From Bradyrhizobium sp. RD5-C2 (lineage in GTDB: Bacteria; Pseudomonadota; Alphaproteobacteria; Rhizobiales; Xanthobacteraceae): a stretch of 64,000 nt of DNA. The number at the start of each line of letters is the position of its first letter. The stretch's first letter is position 1. Position numbers and translations under genes: made by a program. Where the stretch lies: positions 186,001-250,000 of the forward strand of contig NZ_BOVL01000013.1 of NCBI RefSeq assembly GCF_019972155.1, given 5' to 3'. Below are positions 9,005-17,983 of the stretch, piece after piece. The notes beneath the pieces are model-generated. The model saw nothing but the letters and a program-made list of their open reading frames with translations. It did not search any database and was not told the DNA's origin.

Positions 9005-12000
9005 CTAGATCGACAACGCCTTGCGGATGGCTACGAGATCCGGTTCGGCTCCTACGCTCATCAATATGTCTTGCGCTCGAATGAGGTTCGATGATCTCTC
9101 CGGATCACCGAGAGGTCTCGTCTGGGCAATCTGGTAGAGCGCGAGGCCAAGCTCGCGAGGCATGTGCAATCTGGCCGCCGCCCGCGCAGCCGCTCCCCAG
9201 AGACGCCGGGCCTTTGCCTGCCGGCCAGATAGTAGCGCGGCCCGGCCTCGCAGGAGCAGCGCCTGCGGCCGGCACACGGGTGACATTCGAGTAACCCGAG
9301 CCGCGTGCTTGCACGCAAGCAGCGCGCGCGGCATCGCGTTCGAACCGGCGCCCTCTTCGGCCCACTTTGCCAGGAAGACCTCGGCTACCCCTACGACCCC
9401 ATAAACATAACTGCCCCAAACGACATCGACCTCCTGGAGAACTGCAAGGGCGCGTTCGGCGACCTTTAAAGCCGCTTCGGCCTCGCCGCGATGTTGAAGC
9501 GCAGAAGCCAGGATACCAAGGCAAAGCAATCGATCCGCGCGGATCAAGCGCTTTTCGGTGAGCTCATCCAGACGCCGCAATTGATCCGGATCTGTCCTGT
9601 TGCGCATCAAATTGGAAAGCACGGTTGCCGCCGCAAGCCATGCCCCTGCCTGATGCGTGGACTCCGACGACACCATCGTCTCCAGATCCGACAATAACGC
9701 TTCAGCAACTACTAGATCGCCGCGCAAAATCGCCGAGAAAGCCAGAATTGTCACCGGGGCGTGCCAGCGAGAGCGATCGCCGAGTTGGCGGTAAAGTTCG
9801 AGCGCGTGCTGTGCACAACGCTCCGTCAAATCCCACTCGCCCGTGCCATAGCCGAACACCGCTGCAAGAAGATGCGCGCGAGCCACTGCCGGCAGACTTC
9901 CCGCCTCACCCGCAACCCGCAAGGCGCGCGAGCGATAGTAGCGGCCAACCCCGCGCAATCCCGACATTCCCAGGCCCAATCCCAAGGCACTGTAGCCGCT
10001 GATCGCTTCGTCGGCGGCGCCGCAGCGCTCCGCAAGGTTGAGTGCCGACAAGGTTTCATCGAGCACCGCCAGCGACTCGTTGAGGAAGAAGTGCCGCTCT
10101 GCCAGCCGTTCCCGAATATGCGCGGTCCGCTCAAAGTTTCTCTTGTCGATCGTCGAGTAATGTTCGGATGATGGCGACCATAGTCGCAATCGAACTTGCC
10201 GCAGCACGTTTACCAAGACGCGGGCCAGCCGGCCAACACTCCCCCGCGGGGACGTCTGCTTCAGAAGCGCCATCGCCCTGGCGAAGTGGAGGAAAGCTTC
10301 ATCGTAGTCGGCCAGTTCGTTGTTCGCGTCACCAAGGATCCACTCCCATTCGGAGCGGAGCACGTTACTGCTGACGACCGAAGCCGATTCGATCAGGCCG
10401 AAAGCCCTTTGCACATAGCGTATGGCGTCGCGATTAGCGTAGCTCCTCAACGCCTGCTTCGCAGAAAGCTCGAGATACCGTATCGCTCGATCGCTTTCGT
10501 TTGCTCGCTCCCAATGCTGTGCAAGTCGCGAGTAGTAGGGCTCGAGCCATTCGGCGTTCTCGCGCTCGATGACGTCCGCGATCGTCTTGTGAAGCGCGAC
10601 CCTCTGAGCGAACGACAGTAGCCTGTAGGTAACTTCCTGGCTGATGGCATGGCGAAACGAATAATGCGCGGAAACTCCTCCTCTGTCCTCAATGACGAGA
10701 AAGTCCTGCGCGGTCAGCTCATCGAGCATCCCGCCAACGTCCATCAACGCGATCTGCGCGGGATAGATCGCTTGGGCAATTTCGGTAGTGAAGTCGCCGT
10801 CGATCACGCTGGCAACTTTTAGCAGAAGCTGTGCTTCGACACGAAGTTCATCGATGCGACTGACGATCGCACCCTCAAGATTCGCAGGAAGGGTCCGCTT
10901 TGCCGGATCATGAAGATCGGCCAACACTTCGCAAACGCCTCGATTGACATTGACCGAGCCCGTATCGCGAAGCGCTAGTGCCAGTTCTTCACAATGAAAC
11001 GGGTTACCTTCACCCTGTTGATAGACGAAGTCCACAAGGGCTTCGGGAAGTTTGTTCGCGCGGAGGCGCCTACAAACCAGCTGTTCAATCGTCTGCTTGC
11101 TCATTGCGGCGAGATTGATCTCGGTGGCGAACTCAATTCCCTCCTGGCGCGCCGGTGCAATCATTAGAGGGCGGCAACTTGCGACCAGGAGAAGGTCGGG
11201 CACCTGCCGTGCGACGGCCGTCAAGAGGTGCATTGATGCGCTGTCAAACCAATGAAGATCCTCGAAGATCAAAGCGCGTGGGCTGCGTTCACCATCCGAG
11301 AGCAGCGCAACGACGAGAGCTTCGATGCATGCGGCGCGAGCCGAGCCGACGATCTGTCGCGTGAGGACGGTTTCGGAGCGATTGATGTTGACGATGTCAC
11401 GTAGCAGCGGCAGCCATGACAGAAGCGTCCGATCATGGCTCAACTTTTCATGCGCAACGCGACCGATGTGTTCTGGCGAGTCGCCGCCGAGCAGGTCGTA
11501 GATGACGTTCCGCCAGGCAAAGTATGGCGTGAACCTTTCGATCGACGTTGCAAAGCCTCGCAGGATCCGGGCGTCGTGTGACCGGGCAAACATTGCCAGG
11601 TCATCCAGCAGGACGGACTTCCCAATGCCGGGCTCACCTCGAACGACGATCGCGCCCCCCGCACGACTGTCAAGCGCATCGTGCAACTTACGGCGTTCAC
11701 TCGTTCGACCGACGATCACGCCGTCGTGATGGTCGCGATGGGCTCGTGAGACCGCTATCGGGCGATACGCTGTGACCAGGACGTCACTGCCCTTGATGTG
11801 TTGCGGAGGCAATACCGAAAAGCTGACAGTTTCCCGAACTGCCTCCGCCGTCGTGGCATCACAGAGAACCCTCCCAGCGGCCAATTCCATCAGCCGCGAC
11901 GCCATGTTGATCGCGGGTCCCATAAGGCAGTATTCACGGCGCTCGCGGCCGCCATAATCGCCGCAGAACAGTTTTCCCGATGCTATGCCGATCGAAATCC

Positions 12001-13027
12001 GCACTCCCGTGGATTCGAGCTCCTTGAATATTTCAAGGGCCGCCTCGATACCCCGCTGCGGGTCGTCCTCGTGGGCCTGTCGTGGAAGACCAAAGGCAAG
12101 CGATATGCTGAAGCCTTTGTCGTCCATGATGATCTTGTGGATCTCGCAGTGAAATCTGTGAGCGGTGCGTTGAACCTGCTTGACCGCAGCCTGAAGCTTT
12201 TCCGCGAAGGGCTGGTCAAACGAGAGTTCGAACAAGCTGACGTAGACAACGGTAATGTTCCTGAATTCCGCCAACCATCGTTGTTCACCAAATCGAAGAT
12301 GATCAACGACGATGTCTGGTACGAGCGCTTCGAGCTGCAGGGAACTTGTATCGATGCGAAGCCGGCGTGTCGGCGTCGTGCTGTCGCCCGACATTCCGAT
12401 GAGCGTAAAAAGTTCTCGCGAGAGAGCTCCCTCACAATGATCCTGTATCGAGCTATGCAACTCGCGGGACAACACGACATCGCCGATTTGCGCGTTGCGA
12501 TAGGCGTCTCCAAGGCGCCCGAATAAGGATCCAACGATCACGAAATACCATTGATCGTGGAGGCCACCGAGTTTGCAGCAGTCTACCTGACCGATGTCGA
12601 TTGAAATGCGCGGCCGCAGCTGATGTTGCCCCGCCTGCACTTGCCTGTTCATTTCGGCTTTCAGCGCAAGGCCGCAGCGTGCGGCAAGAAGAGACGCCTG
12701 ACCGAGGGCTGCAGCGTCATCCCACATGGCGAGAATGCCATCGCCGACGAATGCGATGATATCTCCTCCGTGCTCCGCGATGATTTCGGTAAGCGGTCCG
12801 AAGCTCGAGCTTAGCAGATCGGAAACGTCCTCGGCACCGCTGGGTCCCCGACGCGCCAATTGGTTCGTTGTCTCGACAAAGCCGGCTATGTCCAACAAAA
12901 GGATAGTGGCGAATCCGGACTCGAGAACCGGATCGTCTGGGCCGTGGCGGCGACTCTCGGCGAGCGCGGTCCTAACCCATCCCGGAACGTATGCGCTGAC
13001 GTCCACGCTGAGTCGGTCCATAGACAT
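9005..13027 (-). CDS. Soluble-adenylyl-cyclase-like protein: tandem class III cyclase domains, STAND ATPase, TPR-like tail
   Basis: 1340 residues. C1 spans about 35-210 with metal-binding Asp46 (LLLDIAGF) and Asp96 (FVGDGILAMW). C2 spans about 255-425 with Lys304 (MDDKGF), Cys367 (EYCLMG), Asn374 and Arg378 (INMASRLM). A P-loop ATPase follows (GEPGIGKS 464-471; Walker B ALIFEDLHWFD), then about 600 residues of helical, TPR-like repeats. The order C1-C2-ATPase-repeats is that of mammalian soluble adenylyl cyclase (ADCY10). Aligned from memory, the metal, Lys334, Asn and Arg residues are kept, whereas the bicarbonate contacts Lys95 and Arg176 become Ala92 and about Gly173. It should make cAMP but may not sense bicarbonate. 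It is the first gene of the oxidoreductase operon. No transmembrane segment is seen. Confidence 0.85.
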   Translation of the reverse strand: MSMDRLSVDVSAYVPGWVRTALAESRRHGPDDPVLESGFATILLLDIAGFVETTNQLARRGPSGAEDVSDLLSSSFGPLTEIIAEHGGDIIAFVGDGILAMWDDAAALGQASLLAARCGLALKAEMNRQVQAGQHQLRPRISIDIGQVDCCKLGGLHDQWYFVIVGSLFGRLGDAYRNAQIGDVVLSRELHSSIQDHCEGALSRELFTLIGMSGDSTTPTRRLRIDTSSLQLEALVPDIVVDHLRFGEQRWLAEFRNITVVYVSLFELSFDQPFAEKLQAAVKQVQRTAHRFHCEIHKIIMDDKGFSISLAFGLPRQAHEDDPQRGIEAALEIFKELESTGVRISIGIASGKLFCGDYGGRERREYCLMGPAINMASRLMELAAGRVLCDATTAEAVRETVSFSVLPPQHIKGSDVLVTAYRPIAVSRAHRDHHDGVIVGRTSERRKLHDALDSRAGGAIVVRGEPGIGKSVLLDDLAMFARSHDARILRGFATSIERFTPYFAWRNVIYDLLGGDSPEHIGRVAHEKLSHDRTLLSWLPLLRDIVNINRSETVLTRQIVGSARAACIEALVVALLSDGERSPRALIFEDLHWFDSASMHLLTAVARQVPDLLLVASCRPLMIAPARQEGIEFATEINLAAMSKQTIEQLVCRRLRANKLPEALVDFVYQQGEGNPFHCEELALALRDTGSVNVNRGVCEVLADLHDPAKRTLPANLEGAIVSRIDELRVEAQLLLKVASVIDGDFTTEIAQAIYPAQIALMDVGGMLDELTAQDFLVIEDRGGVSAHYSFRHAISQEVTYRLLSFAQRVALHKTIADVIERENAEWLEPYYSRLAQHWERANESDRAIRYLELSAKQALRSYANRDAIRYVQRAFGLIESASVVSSNVLRSEWEWILGDANNELADYDEAFLHFARAMALLKQTSPRGSVGRLARVLVNVLRQVRLRLWSPSSEHYSTIDKRNFERTAHIRERLAERHFFLNESLAVLDETLSALNLAERCGAADEAISGYSALGLGLGMSGLRGVGRYYRSRALRVAGEAGSLPAVARAHLLAAVFGYGTGEWDLTERCAQHALELYRQLGDRSRWHAPVTILAFSAILRGDLVVAEALLSDLETMVSSESTHQAGAWLAAATVLSNLMRNRTDPDQLRRLDELTEKRLIRADRLLCLGILASALQHRGEAEAALKVAERALAVLQEVDVVWGSYVYGVVGVAEVFLAKWAEEGAGSNAMPRALLACKHAARVTRMSPVCRPQALLLRGRAALLSGRQAKARRLWGAAARAAARLHMPRELGLALYQIAQTRPLGDPERSSNLIRAQDILMSVGAEPDLVAIRKALSI

Positions 13028-13380
13028 GACCTCAGGTGATCAATAGCAATATCGTGCCGATGGAAAGGCTCAAATGGCCTCCCCCTCCACGACGTTTCCA
13101 CTCTCAAACGTATCGGGGTCCATTAAATAGACTTTCGTCCATGGCTTCAACCGTGGTGGAACGGGAAAACCCCACGGAACGGCATAGCTTGCGCCCCAGT
13201 AGCTGACCCTTCGCCAACTGCAGCTGCAGTCCTGCTAATTGAGGCGGAGCAGACAAGTCGTCTACGTCCAGCACCAACTGATAAGCTTTGTGCAATTTCC
13301 TTGTCAGTCTGCGAACGAGTGCCCTTGGGGATGATAGCGATCTCGTGTTCGGGTCGTCCGGCACGATGCGGTCACCGCAG
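13028..13380. other. Upstream region of the cyclase operon, no assigned gene
   Basis: The promoter of the cyclase operon must lie here or in the remnant beyond it. A minus-strand frame continues from the coxG remnant down to 13104 without recognisable homology, which is consistent with out-of-frame read-through. I see no conserved promoter motif. Confidence 0.3.
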
Positions 13381-13554
13381 ACTCCCACCGAGCTGGGCGA
13401 GCGTCCCCCAATCTGCGCATCGACCTCATAGGTGAGGATGGTCGCATCTGGGCCATCCGATGCAAGTCTCACTGTGGCCCCGTCCTTGGCAAAGCCAGCA
13501 ATGCCGCCAGAGCCTTCCCCAGAGATCCGGTAGCCATTGGGTGGGCCGGGTGGT
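13381..13554 (-). pseudogene. coxG: coxG-like (SRPBCC family) remnant with frameshift
   Basis: Minus-strand translation gives PPNGYRISGEGSGGIAGFAK followed by a DGATVRLASDG and TYEVDAQIGG block, the central signature of CoxG proteins (carbon monoxide dehydrogenase subunit G, SRPBCC fold). Immediately after QIGG the family sequence (TLAQLGGSLR) continues in another frame, so a single-base shift has occurred near 13400. The N-terminal third and the C-terminus are missing. No other cox genes are present; this is a decayed fragment. Confidence 0.7.
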
Positions 13555-13684
13555 GAGCACTCTTGCCGTATCCATTCGTTCCTAGAAACAACGATCAGCG
13601 AGCCCCCCTCAGGGGTAAGAAATTGCGCGCCTGCGCAGTATTCTATCCCTCAGGATTTTGCACTTTACATCCTGGGGTCAGAGC

Positions 13685-13721
13685 CAACGCTGCCCGTGTG
13701 TATTTTAAGCGGGCGGCGTTG
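13685..13721. repeat. Dispersed hairpin repeat, copy 1
   Basis: CAACGCTGCCCG (13685-13696) and CGGGCGGCGTTG (13710-13721) form a 12-bp stem with one mismatch around a loop reading TGTGTATTTTAAG. A related sequence recurs at 47003-47042, including the GTATTTT loop and the preceding AGAGC. Confidence 0.6.
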
Positions 13722-13747
13722 CGCACTGAATCTCCGCGCTGACTACA

Positions 13748-13840
13748 TTAGCTCGGTCCGAAAATCCTATAGATCAGCATCGTGCCCACAACAGCTGTCC
13801 AGCCGATCGAAGTGGCTAGCGCCCACGCCTGGATTGGCAT
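13748..13840 (-). CDS. 30-residue membrane microprotein
   Basis: A short frame (begins MPIQAWALATSIG, ends YRIFGPS) is preceded by a near-perfect ribosome-binding site GGAGGAAT spaced 6 bases from the ATG. The middle, SIGWTAVVGTMLIY, can form one transmembrane helix. A perfect 12-bp hairpin ends 36 bases upstream and insulates it from anything farther upstream on the minus strand. The strong ribosome site is the main argument that it is real; the function is unknown. Confidence 0.5.
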   Translation of the reverse strand: MPIQAWALATSIGWTAVVGTMLIYRIFGPS

Positions 13841-13876
13841 TGGAGTATTCCTCCTGCAATGAAAAAGAAAGAAATG

Positions 13877-13908
13877 AAGAGGCCGCTGGCCGCCGACAGC
13901 GGCCTCTT
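13877..13908 (-). terminator. Perfect 12-bp hairpin followed by T-rich sequence
   Basis: AAGAGGCCGCTG and CAGCGGCCTCTT pair around an 8-base loop. On the minus strand the hairpin is followed by CATTTCTTTCTTTTTC, so it could terminate minus-strand transcription before the microprotein gene. The stretch 13909-14111 contains no recognisable gene. Confidence 0.55.
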
Positions 13909-14111
13909 AGACCCGATCTCAAATGAACGTCTTGGAAATAAAATCGCCGCCGCAGGTCCGGCATTCTTAAACGATGAATTGGCAACCCCGTGAAGTCCAA
14001 ACAAGTCTATCCACAAAAGGAACTGTCGTGACGTTGCGGAGCCGACACAGTTCTGTGACCTCGAGCTCGCGCGTGGAGGCAGCTTTCTACGCAAGAAGTG
14101 GGTCAAAACGC

Positions 14112-14492
14112 CGGCTGCCCCAGCCCGGCTGGCTGGGGGCCGGGGGCGGCCGAGCCGGGGCAACGCCTCGCTGGGCGGCGGGCCAGCCTGGCGCTCCCCT
14201 ACGCTACGCCGCGCGTTGCGCTATTCAACGGAGAACGGTAGCGAAAAGCGGCGGTTGCAACGCGACGCGCAGCCCGGAGGAGCGCGATCGCGGCTGGCGG
14301 TGCAAGCGCTTCACTCCGGGCGCAGTCGCCCGCGCGCCTGCCCCGCGCTGACTTGCTACTATGCCAATCTCAGAATGAGGCGAAGCTACGACCTTCGTCT
14401 TGTGGACCGTTGCCAAAAAACGGCAGAAGCCGTCGCCGTGCTAACGCCAACCTGAGGTGAAGTGCCTCGGGTGCGAGACGCACCACAATATA
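14112..14492 (+). repeat. Dispersed repeat family R1, copy A (~380 bp)
   Basis: Nearly the whole segment recurs in the same orientation at 57904-58290 with scattered substitutions, and a shorter relative lies at 46585-46880. Shared landmarks include GGGCGGCCGAGCCGGGG, CTACGCTACGCCGCGCG, GGCTGGCGGTGCAAGCGCTTC and, at the right end, GAGGTGAAGTGCCTCGG. In this copy the right end encodes only the first residues (VKCLGCETH) of the zinc-ribbon protein seen beyond copy B, then diverges. The interval 14493-14746 holds no gene. Confidence 0.8.
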
Positions 14493-14746
14493 GTCGCGCC
14501 GCGGGCAACGGCCGAAGGCTCAAGACCAACCTGCCGAACAACAAAATTCCGATGCACGTCCGCCAGGGCAGCCGCCGGATATCTTCGAATCCCGCACACG
14601 AAAGACAGGCTCTGACCCCGACAGCAAAGATAGTTCTCCCGGTAGTGGCGACTGGCCGGCCGCGCAAACACTCAAGCAACCGCGGCACGACACTGGGCCC
14701 GTCCGCCCGCGACGTTCGTTGGCCAGACTTCGGTCGCCGCTGGCGA

Positions 14747-15142
14747 TCACCAGCGATAGCCATACCCGCGATAGTACCTGGGGCCGTAAGCGTATGCAGG
14801 GCGAATAACGCGCCGGTACACTGGACGAGCGTAGTACGACCGGTATCCGCCGTAGTATGCGGGGGCGTAGCCATAGTTGTAGTATGCCGGTGCATAGCCG
14901 CCGTAATACGCTGGGGCGTAACCCCCGTAATAGCCATAACCCGGTCCGCCGTAGTAGCCGTAACCTGGGCCATAGGCGAAGGCACTGGAGGCTATGCCAC
15001 CAACCACCGCCGCTCCGATTAGTCCGGCCGCAAGTCCAGCGCCCCAGCCGCCACCGCGCCACGCTTGGGCCGGCGATGGGGCCACCAAGGCAGAGACACC
15101 GATGGTGGCAGCGGTCACGAACGCCAATGCTGCTTTCTTCAT
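14747..15142 (-). CDS. Secreted Gly/Tyr-rich repeat protein
   Basis: 131 residues starting MKKAALAFVTAATIGVSALV, a Sec signal peptide cleaved after AQA. A glycine-zipper-like hydrophobic stretch (GAGLAAGLIGAAVVGGIASS) follows, then a low-complexity tail with tandem GYGYYGG units and repeated YAPAYYGG units, ending in an Arg/Tyr-rich segment. Such small proteins are common in Bradyrhizobium and are presumed to be envelope- or surface-associated; no enzyme motif is present. The start is the ATG preceding the signal peptide, not the one 13 codons upstream. The internal DNA repeats make copy-number variation likely. Confidence 0.75.
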   Translation of the reverse strand: MKKAALAFVTAATIGVSALVAPSPAQAWRGGGWGAGLAAGLIGAAVVGGIASSAFAYGPGYGYYGGPGYGYYGGYAPAYYGGYAPAYYNYGYAPAYYGGYRSYYARPVYRRVIRPAYAYGPRYYRGYGYRW

Positions 15143-15422
15143 TTCCGAAGCCTCCGTTGTTCCCGGAACTTCAACCGACAATCCAGCAATAGTTTCCTTC
15201 GATCGCCGTTGGCGGAACGGTTTCGGTGAAATTTAATACTGATGAACGGCTTGGGAAAGCAAACCACGGCGCCCCAATGCCCGTGTCGGGTCAATCGCGG
15301 CGATCAGCGACGGACTTCCGGTCCGTTCCCATCAGGAGATAACTAGCTGCAGCACGTCACCGGAAGCGATGGGCCAGGAGGAGACCCAGCACACCGCAAA
15401 AGCAATCAAGGAGGCGGCTAAC

Positions 15423-15445
15423 GGCGGGCCGCTAGCGTAGCCCGC
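15423..15445. terminator. GC-rich hairpin between the Gly/Tyr-rich and DUF1330 genes
   Basis: GGCGGGC (15423-15429) and GCCCGCC (15439-15445) form a perfect 7-bp stem. It lies 3' of the DUF1330 gene on the minus strand (stop at 15530) and could end that transcript; no clear T run follows. Confidence 0.4.
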
Positions 15446-15529
15446 CGCCTTCAGCGTTAGCCCTCAATCCCGCCTGCCGGGGGGCGCACGTTGCGCGGTG
15501 GAAATCGGCAACGATATTCGCGCAACAGG

Positions 15530-15910
15530 CTACTTTTCGGTTTCGACGACGTAACGTCGTATGACCTTGGTTGCCTTGTCTCGCTGGGGTGCAAGATCCG
15601 ACCAGGCCTTCGACTTGTAGAATGCTACGGCGTCATCCATGCTGTCCCATTCGACGATGGCCGCACTCTTGGGAGGCGACGCGCCCTCAATTTGAACCAC
15701 CCGTCCCGCTGCGGTGCGTAAGGCTCGACCATGGGCCGCCTCAATCGCCTTCCGGGCGGCCGGCAGGTATGCGGCTTGGGCTGCGGGGTCGAGGACTTCA
15801 ACTTCGCTGACCGTGTACGCTTTCAATTTGGTTCCTTGAGCGTGGAGGCCCTGGACTGCGATGGCCCCGATGGTGACACCTGCGAGCAATGCCATTGCGT
15901 AAGCTTTCAT
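15530..15910 (-). CDS. Exported DUF1330 family protein
   Basis: 126 residues. The first ~25 (MKAYAMALLAGVTIGAIAVQ and following LHAQG) are a signal peptide. The rest matches the DUF1330 ferredoxin-like dimeric alpha/beta-barrel fold: KAYTVSEVEVLDPAAQAAY, a central AAIVEWDSMDDAVAFYKSKAW segment and a C-terminal RRYVVE. The full-length domain is present and no catalytic residues are defined for the family. It has its own gene space with no operon partner. The next 690 bases (15911-16604) contain no gene I trust; a minus-strand frame at 16181-16372 lacks a start and recognisable homology. Confidence 0.8.
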   Translation of the reverse strand: MKAYAMALLAGVTIGAIAVQGLHAQGTKLKAYTVSEVEVLDPAAQAAYLPAARKAIEAAHGRALRTAAGRVVQIEGASPPKSAAIVEWDSMDDAVAFYKSKAWSDLAPQRDKATKVIRRYVVETEK

Positions 15911-16604
15911 GACTGACTCCCGGGTTGCCGTGCCGATAATCCGGCGGCCAATAGTACTGCTATTCGAGACCGTGTAGTTGGCAATGTAGGGTTAGGCTTG
16001 GCACCCAGTGTCCATGGAAGCGCAACATGGTAGCTGCGTGGTAGTCACGCGGACGTAACGGCCGCTAAGGGTCAAAAGCAGACTCATGCTGCGCTGCCGT
16101 CCGATTGACAACGGCAAGTTCGAATAGGCGCAAGGTGCTCGATCCGATTATTCGACATGGATTGTCGCAACTAGTATCTGCTATCTTCCGTTAGTGCGCA
16201 CGAGATTGATTGCCGGCTCTCGCGAAGGACGCTCCTGTCCTTCTGAACCATTTGCCGCGCTAACGTTAGCGAGCAAACTTTGTGCGCCGATGAGTTGGGT
16301 CGTCAGGCTGTGATCGCGACCCGGCCCGAGATTGCCTTCCCTGTCGTAGCGTGCGTCCACGCCTTGAAACACTTCTTCTTCAATCTCTTTGTCTGATTGG
16401 AAGCAACGCAGCGACCCGGCCGCTCACATGGTGATACGGGGTATATGATAGAGCGCCGCTATCGCGATCCAATCACCCGCATGCCAATGGCGGATGTAGT
16501 CGTCCAGAAGCTTTCTTGTTTCATTTGAGAGCACCTGATCCGAGATATGAGCACCTCATGTGGCGTTAGCAAACGCGATCGTTGGGCGTCAGATCGATCG
16601 TCCG

Positions 16605-16760
16605 TCACGATATCCAGACGTTCGGCAACTTCCCTCCCAGCCATTTCGCAAGTGCACTGTTCACTGCAACCGGGCATTCCTGCATCATCCAGTGGCCAGA
16701 CTGGATCATGACTTCAGTCAGATCATCGCACTTCATGCGCATCGGTTCTGCGAGGCGAGA
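16605..16760 (-). pseudogene. C-terminal remnant of an epoxide-hydrolase-like alpha/beta hydrolase
   Basis: About 50 residues read RLAEPMRMKCDDLTEVM, then QSGHWMMQECP and NSALAKWL, the typical C-terminal block of epoxide-hydrolase-type alpha/beta hydrolases with the catalytic His in SGHW. No nucleophile elbow or cap domain precedes it in any frame. It is a 3' fragment left by deletion. Confidence 0.6.
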
Positions 16761-16933
16761 GCCACCGGTAGTCAAGCAGATGCTGGCACACGGTGATGCC
16801 GAGCGTCGCCAGCGCAACGGACGGCGTCGCTCCGAGCAGACCGGCGAAGCTCGTCGGGCGCAGAAGTCTCCCAGCGTCGCGGAGGTCAATGCCACGGCTC
16901 CGCCCTGTGGAAAGCGGAGGACGTATTCGGTTA

Positions 16934-17566
16934 TCACGTCTTGCTCCACCGCTCGCCAACCGTCGGATAGCCGGTCCAGAATCGCAGCAGTCGCTCAAGA
17001 ACTGCTCCGAGCGCGAATCCTGCGACCACGTCGCTCGACCAGTGTGCGAGAACCAAAACCCGCGTCACGGAAAGAGCGACCGCTACTGCCTGTGTTGCGC
17101 GGCGCGCGCCGGCGGGCAGTGTTCCTGCCGCTGAAGCCAGCGCGCCCATGTGCAGCGCGTGGCCGGATGGAAATGCGTCCTCACGGTTGCCCGAAACGGA
17201 GATACCGTGGGCGTGGCCGACCACAGTCAGGCGGTCTGGGCGGGTCTGGTTGAACAGCAATTTAAGACCGTGCGGCAGGAGCGACGCCGCGATCGTCACC
17301 AACAGCGCGTGATTGCCGGCGCGCTGCAGCGAGGTATCGTGACCGCGCGAGGCGATCCAGCCGGCGGCGGCGAGAACAAGTAGAACCTTTTCGTCAGCGC
17401 CCCAGGTCAGCCCGCGCGCGATTGCTTCGGGAGCGGGCGCGGTGTTGCGGCTGATCACGCGCGCGATTGCGGCATCCGCCGCTGTCGGACGAACGGTTAT
17501 CGGGAAAATTGGTGCGCCTCGAATGCGGCTTGCTCTAATGCGCGCGGTCGTAGGCATGGTTCTCAA
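16934..17566 (-). CDS. PAP2 superfamily membrane phosphatase
   Basis: 210 residues with all three motifs of the acid phosphatase/PAP2 family: K-x6-RP in LLFNQTRPDR, PSGH in FPSGHALHMG, and TR-x5-H-x3-D in TRVLVLAHWSSD, in the correct order and spacing. Hydrophobic stretches (VLLVLAAAGWIA, ALLVTIAASLLPHGL, VAVALSVTRVLVLAHW, VVAGFALGAVL) make it an inner-membrane protein with the active site facing the periplasm. Family members dephosphorylate lipid phosphates such as phosphatidate or undecaprenyl diphosphate; the substrate is not evident. An alternative start lies three codons in. It sits alone, next to the hydrolase remnant. Confidence 0.8.
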   Translation of the reverse strand: MRTMPTTARIRASRIRGAPIFPITVRPTAADAAIARVISRNTAPAPEAIARGLTWGADEKVLLVLAAAGWIASRGHDTSLQRAGNHALLVTIAASLLPHGLKLLFNQTRPDRLTVVGHAHGISVSGNREDAFPSGHALHMGALASAAGTLPAGARRATQAVAVALSVTRVLVLAHWSSDVVAGFALGAVLERLLRFWTGYPTVGERWSKT

Positions 17567-17922
17567 AGCCGGATCTCCATCTAGCCCAACGCGCCAGCTT
17601 CGACCTGGGTCCTAATGCCCGTGCCGGGAGCGTCAGGAGAGCGGTGAGAGGGAACCAATGGCAGTTTCAATCAATTTGGGTTTTACTAGTCGCTTAACTG
17701 AGACACGCATCGATGCTTTGCACAGTCGTAATGTGCGGCGGGGGATGTTGTCGACGAAGGCGTTGTTGCCCGCGACGTCAGGCTGTTATTTCTCGCGACG
17801 AACGCCCGTAAACTCTTCGCGCCGATTTTTGGATAGGCCTGAACTAGCCACCATTTTATTGTGCCTGGTAAGCGGGTTTCTTCAATTGCGAGCGCTTCTT
17901 CGCGGCACCGTTAGGGGATCAT

Positions 17923-17947
17923 GGAACTAGTCGCTTCGGTACTGGTT
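17923..17947 (+). promoter_or_regulatory. Candidate EcfG promoter (GGAAC-N16-GGTT)
   Basis: GGAAC at 17923-17927 and GGTT at 17944-17947 fit the alphaproteobacterial general-stress sigma factor EcfG (consensus GGAAC-N16/17-CGTT) with one mismatch. The site ends 36 bases before the small secreted-protein gene at 17984. The stretch 17567-17922 otherwise shows no convincing gene. Confidence 0.55.
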
Positions 17948-17983
17948 ACGCCACGGTACAATTAATAATTGCCGGAGGAGCCC

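Noticed and set aside
16181..16372. 63-codon minus-strand frame
   Set aside because: No ribosome site, no upstream start beyond an internal Met and no recognisable domain; may be a pseudogene end but not supportable.
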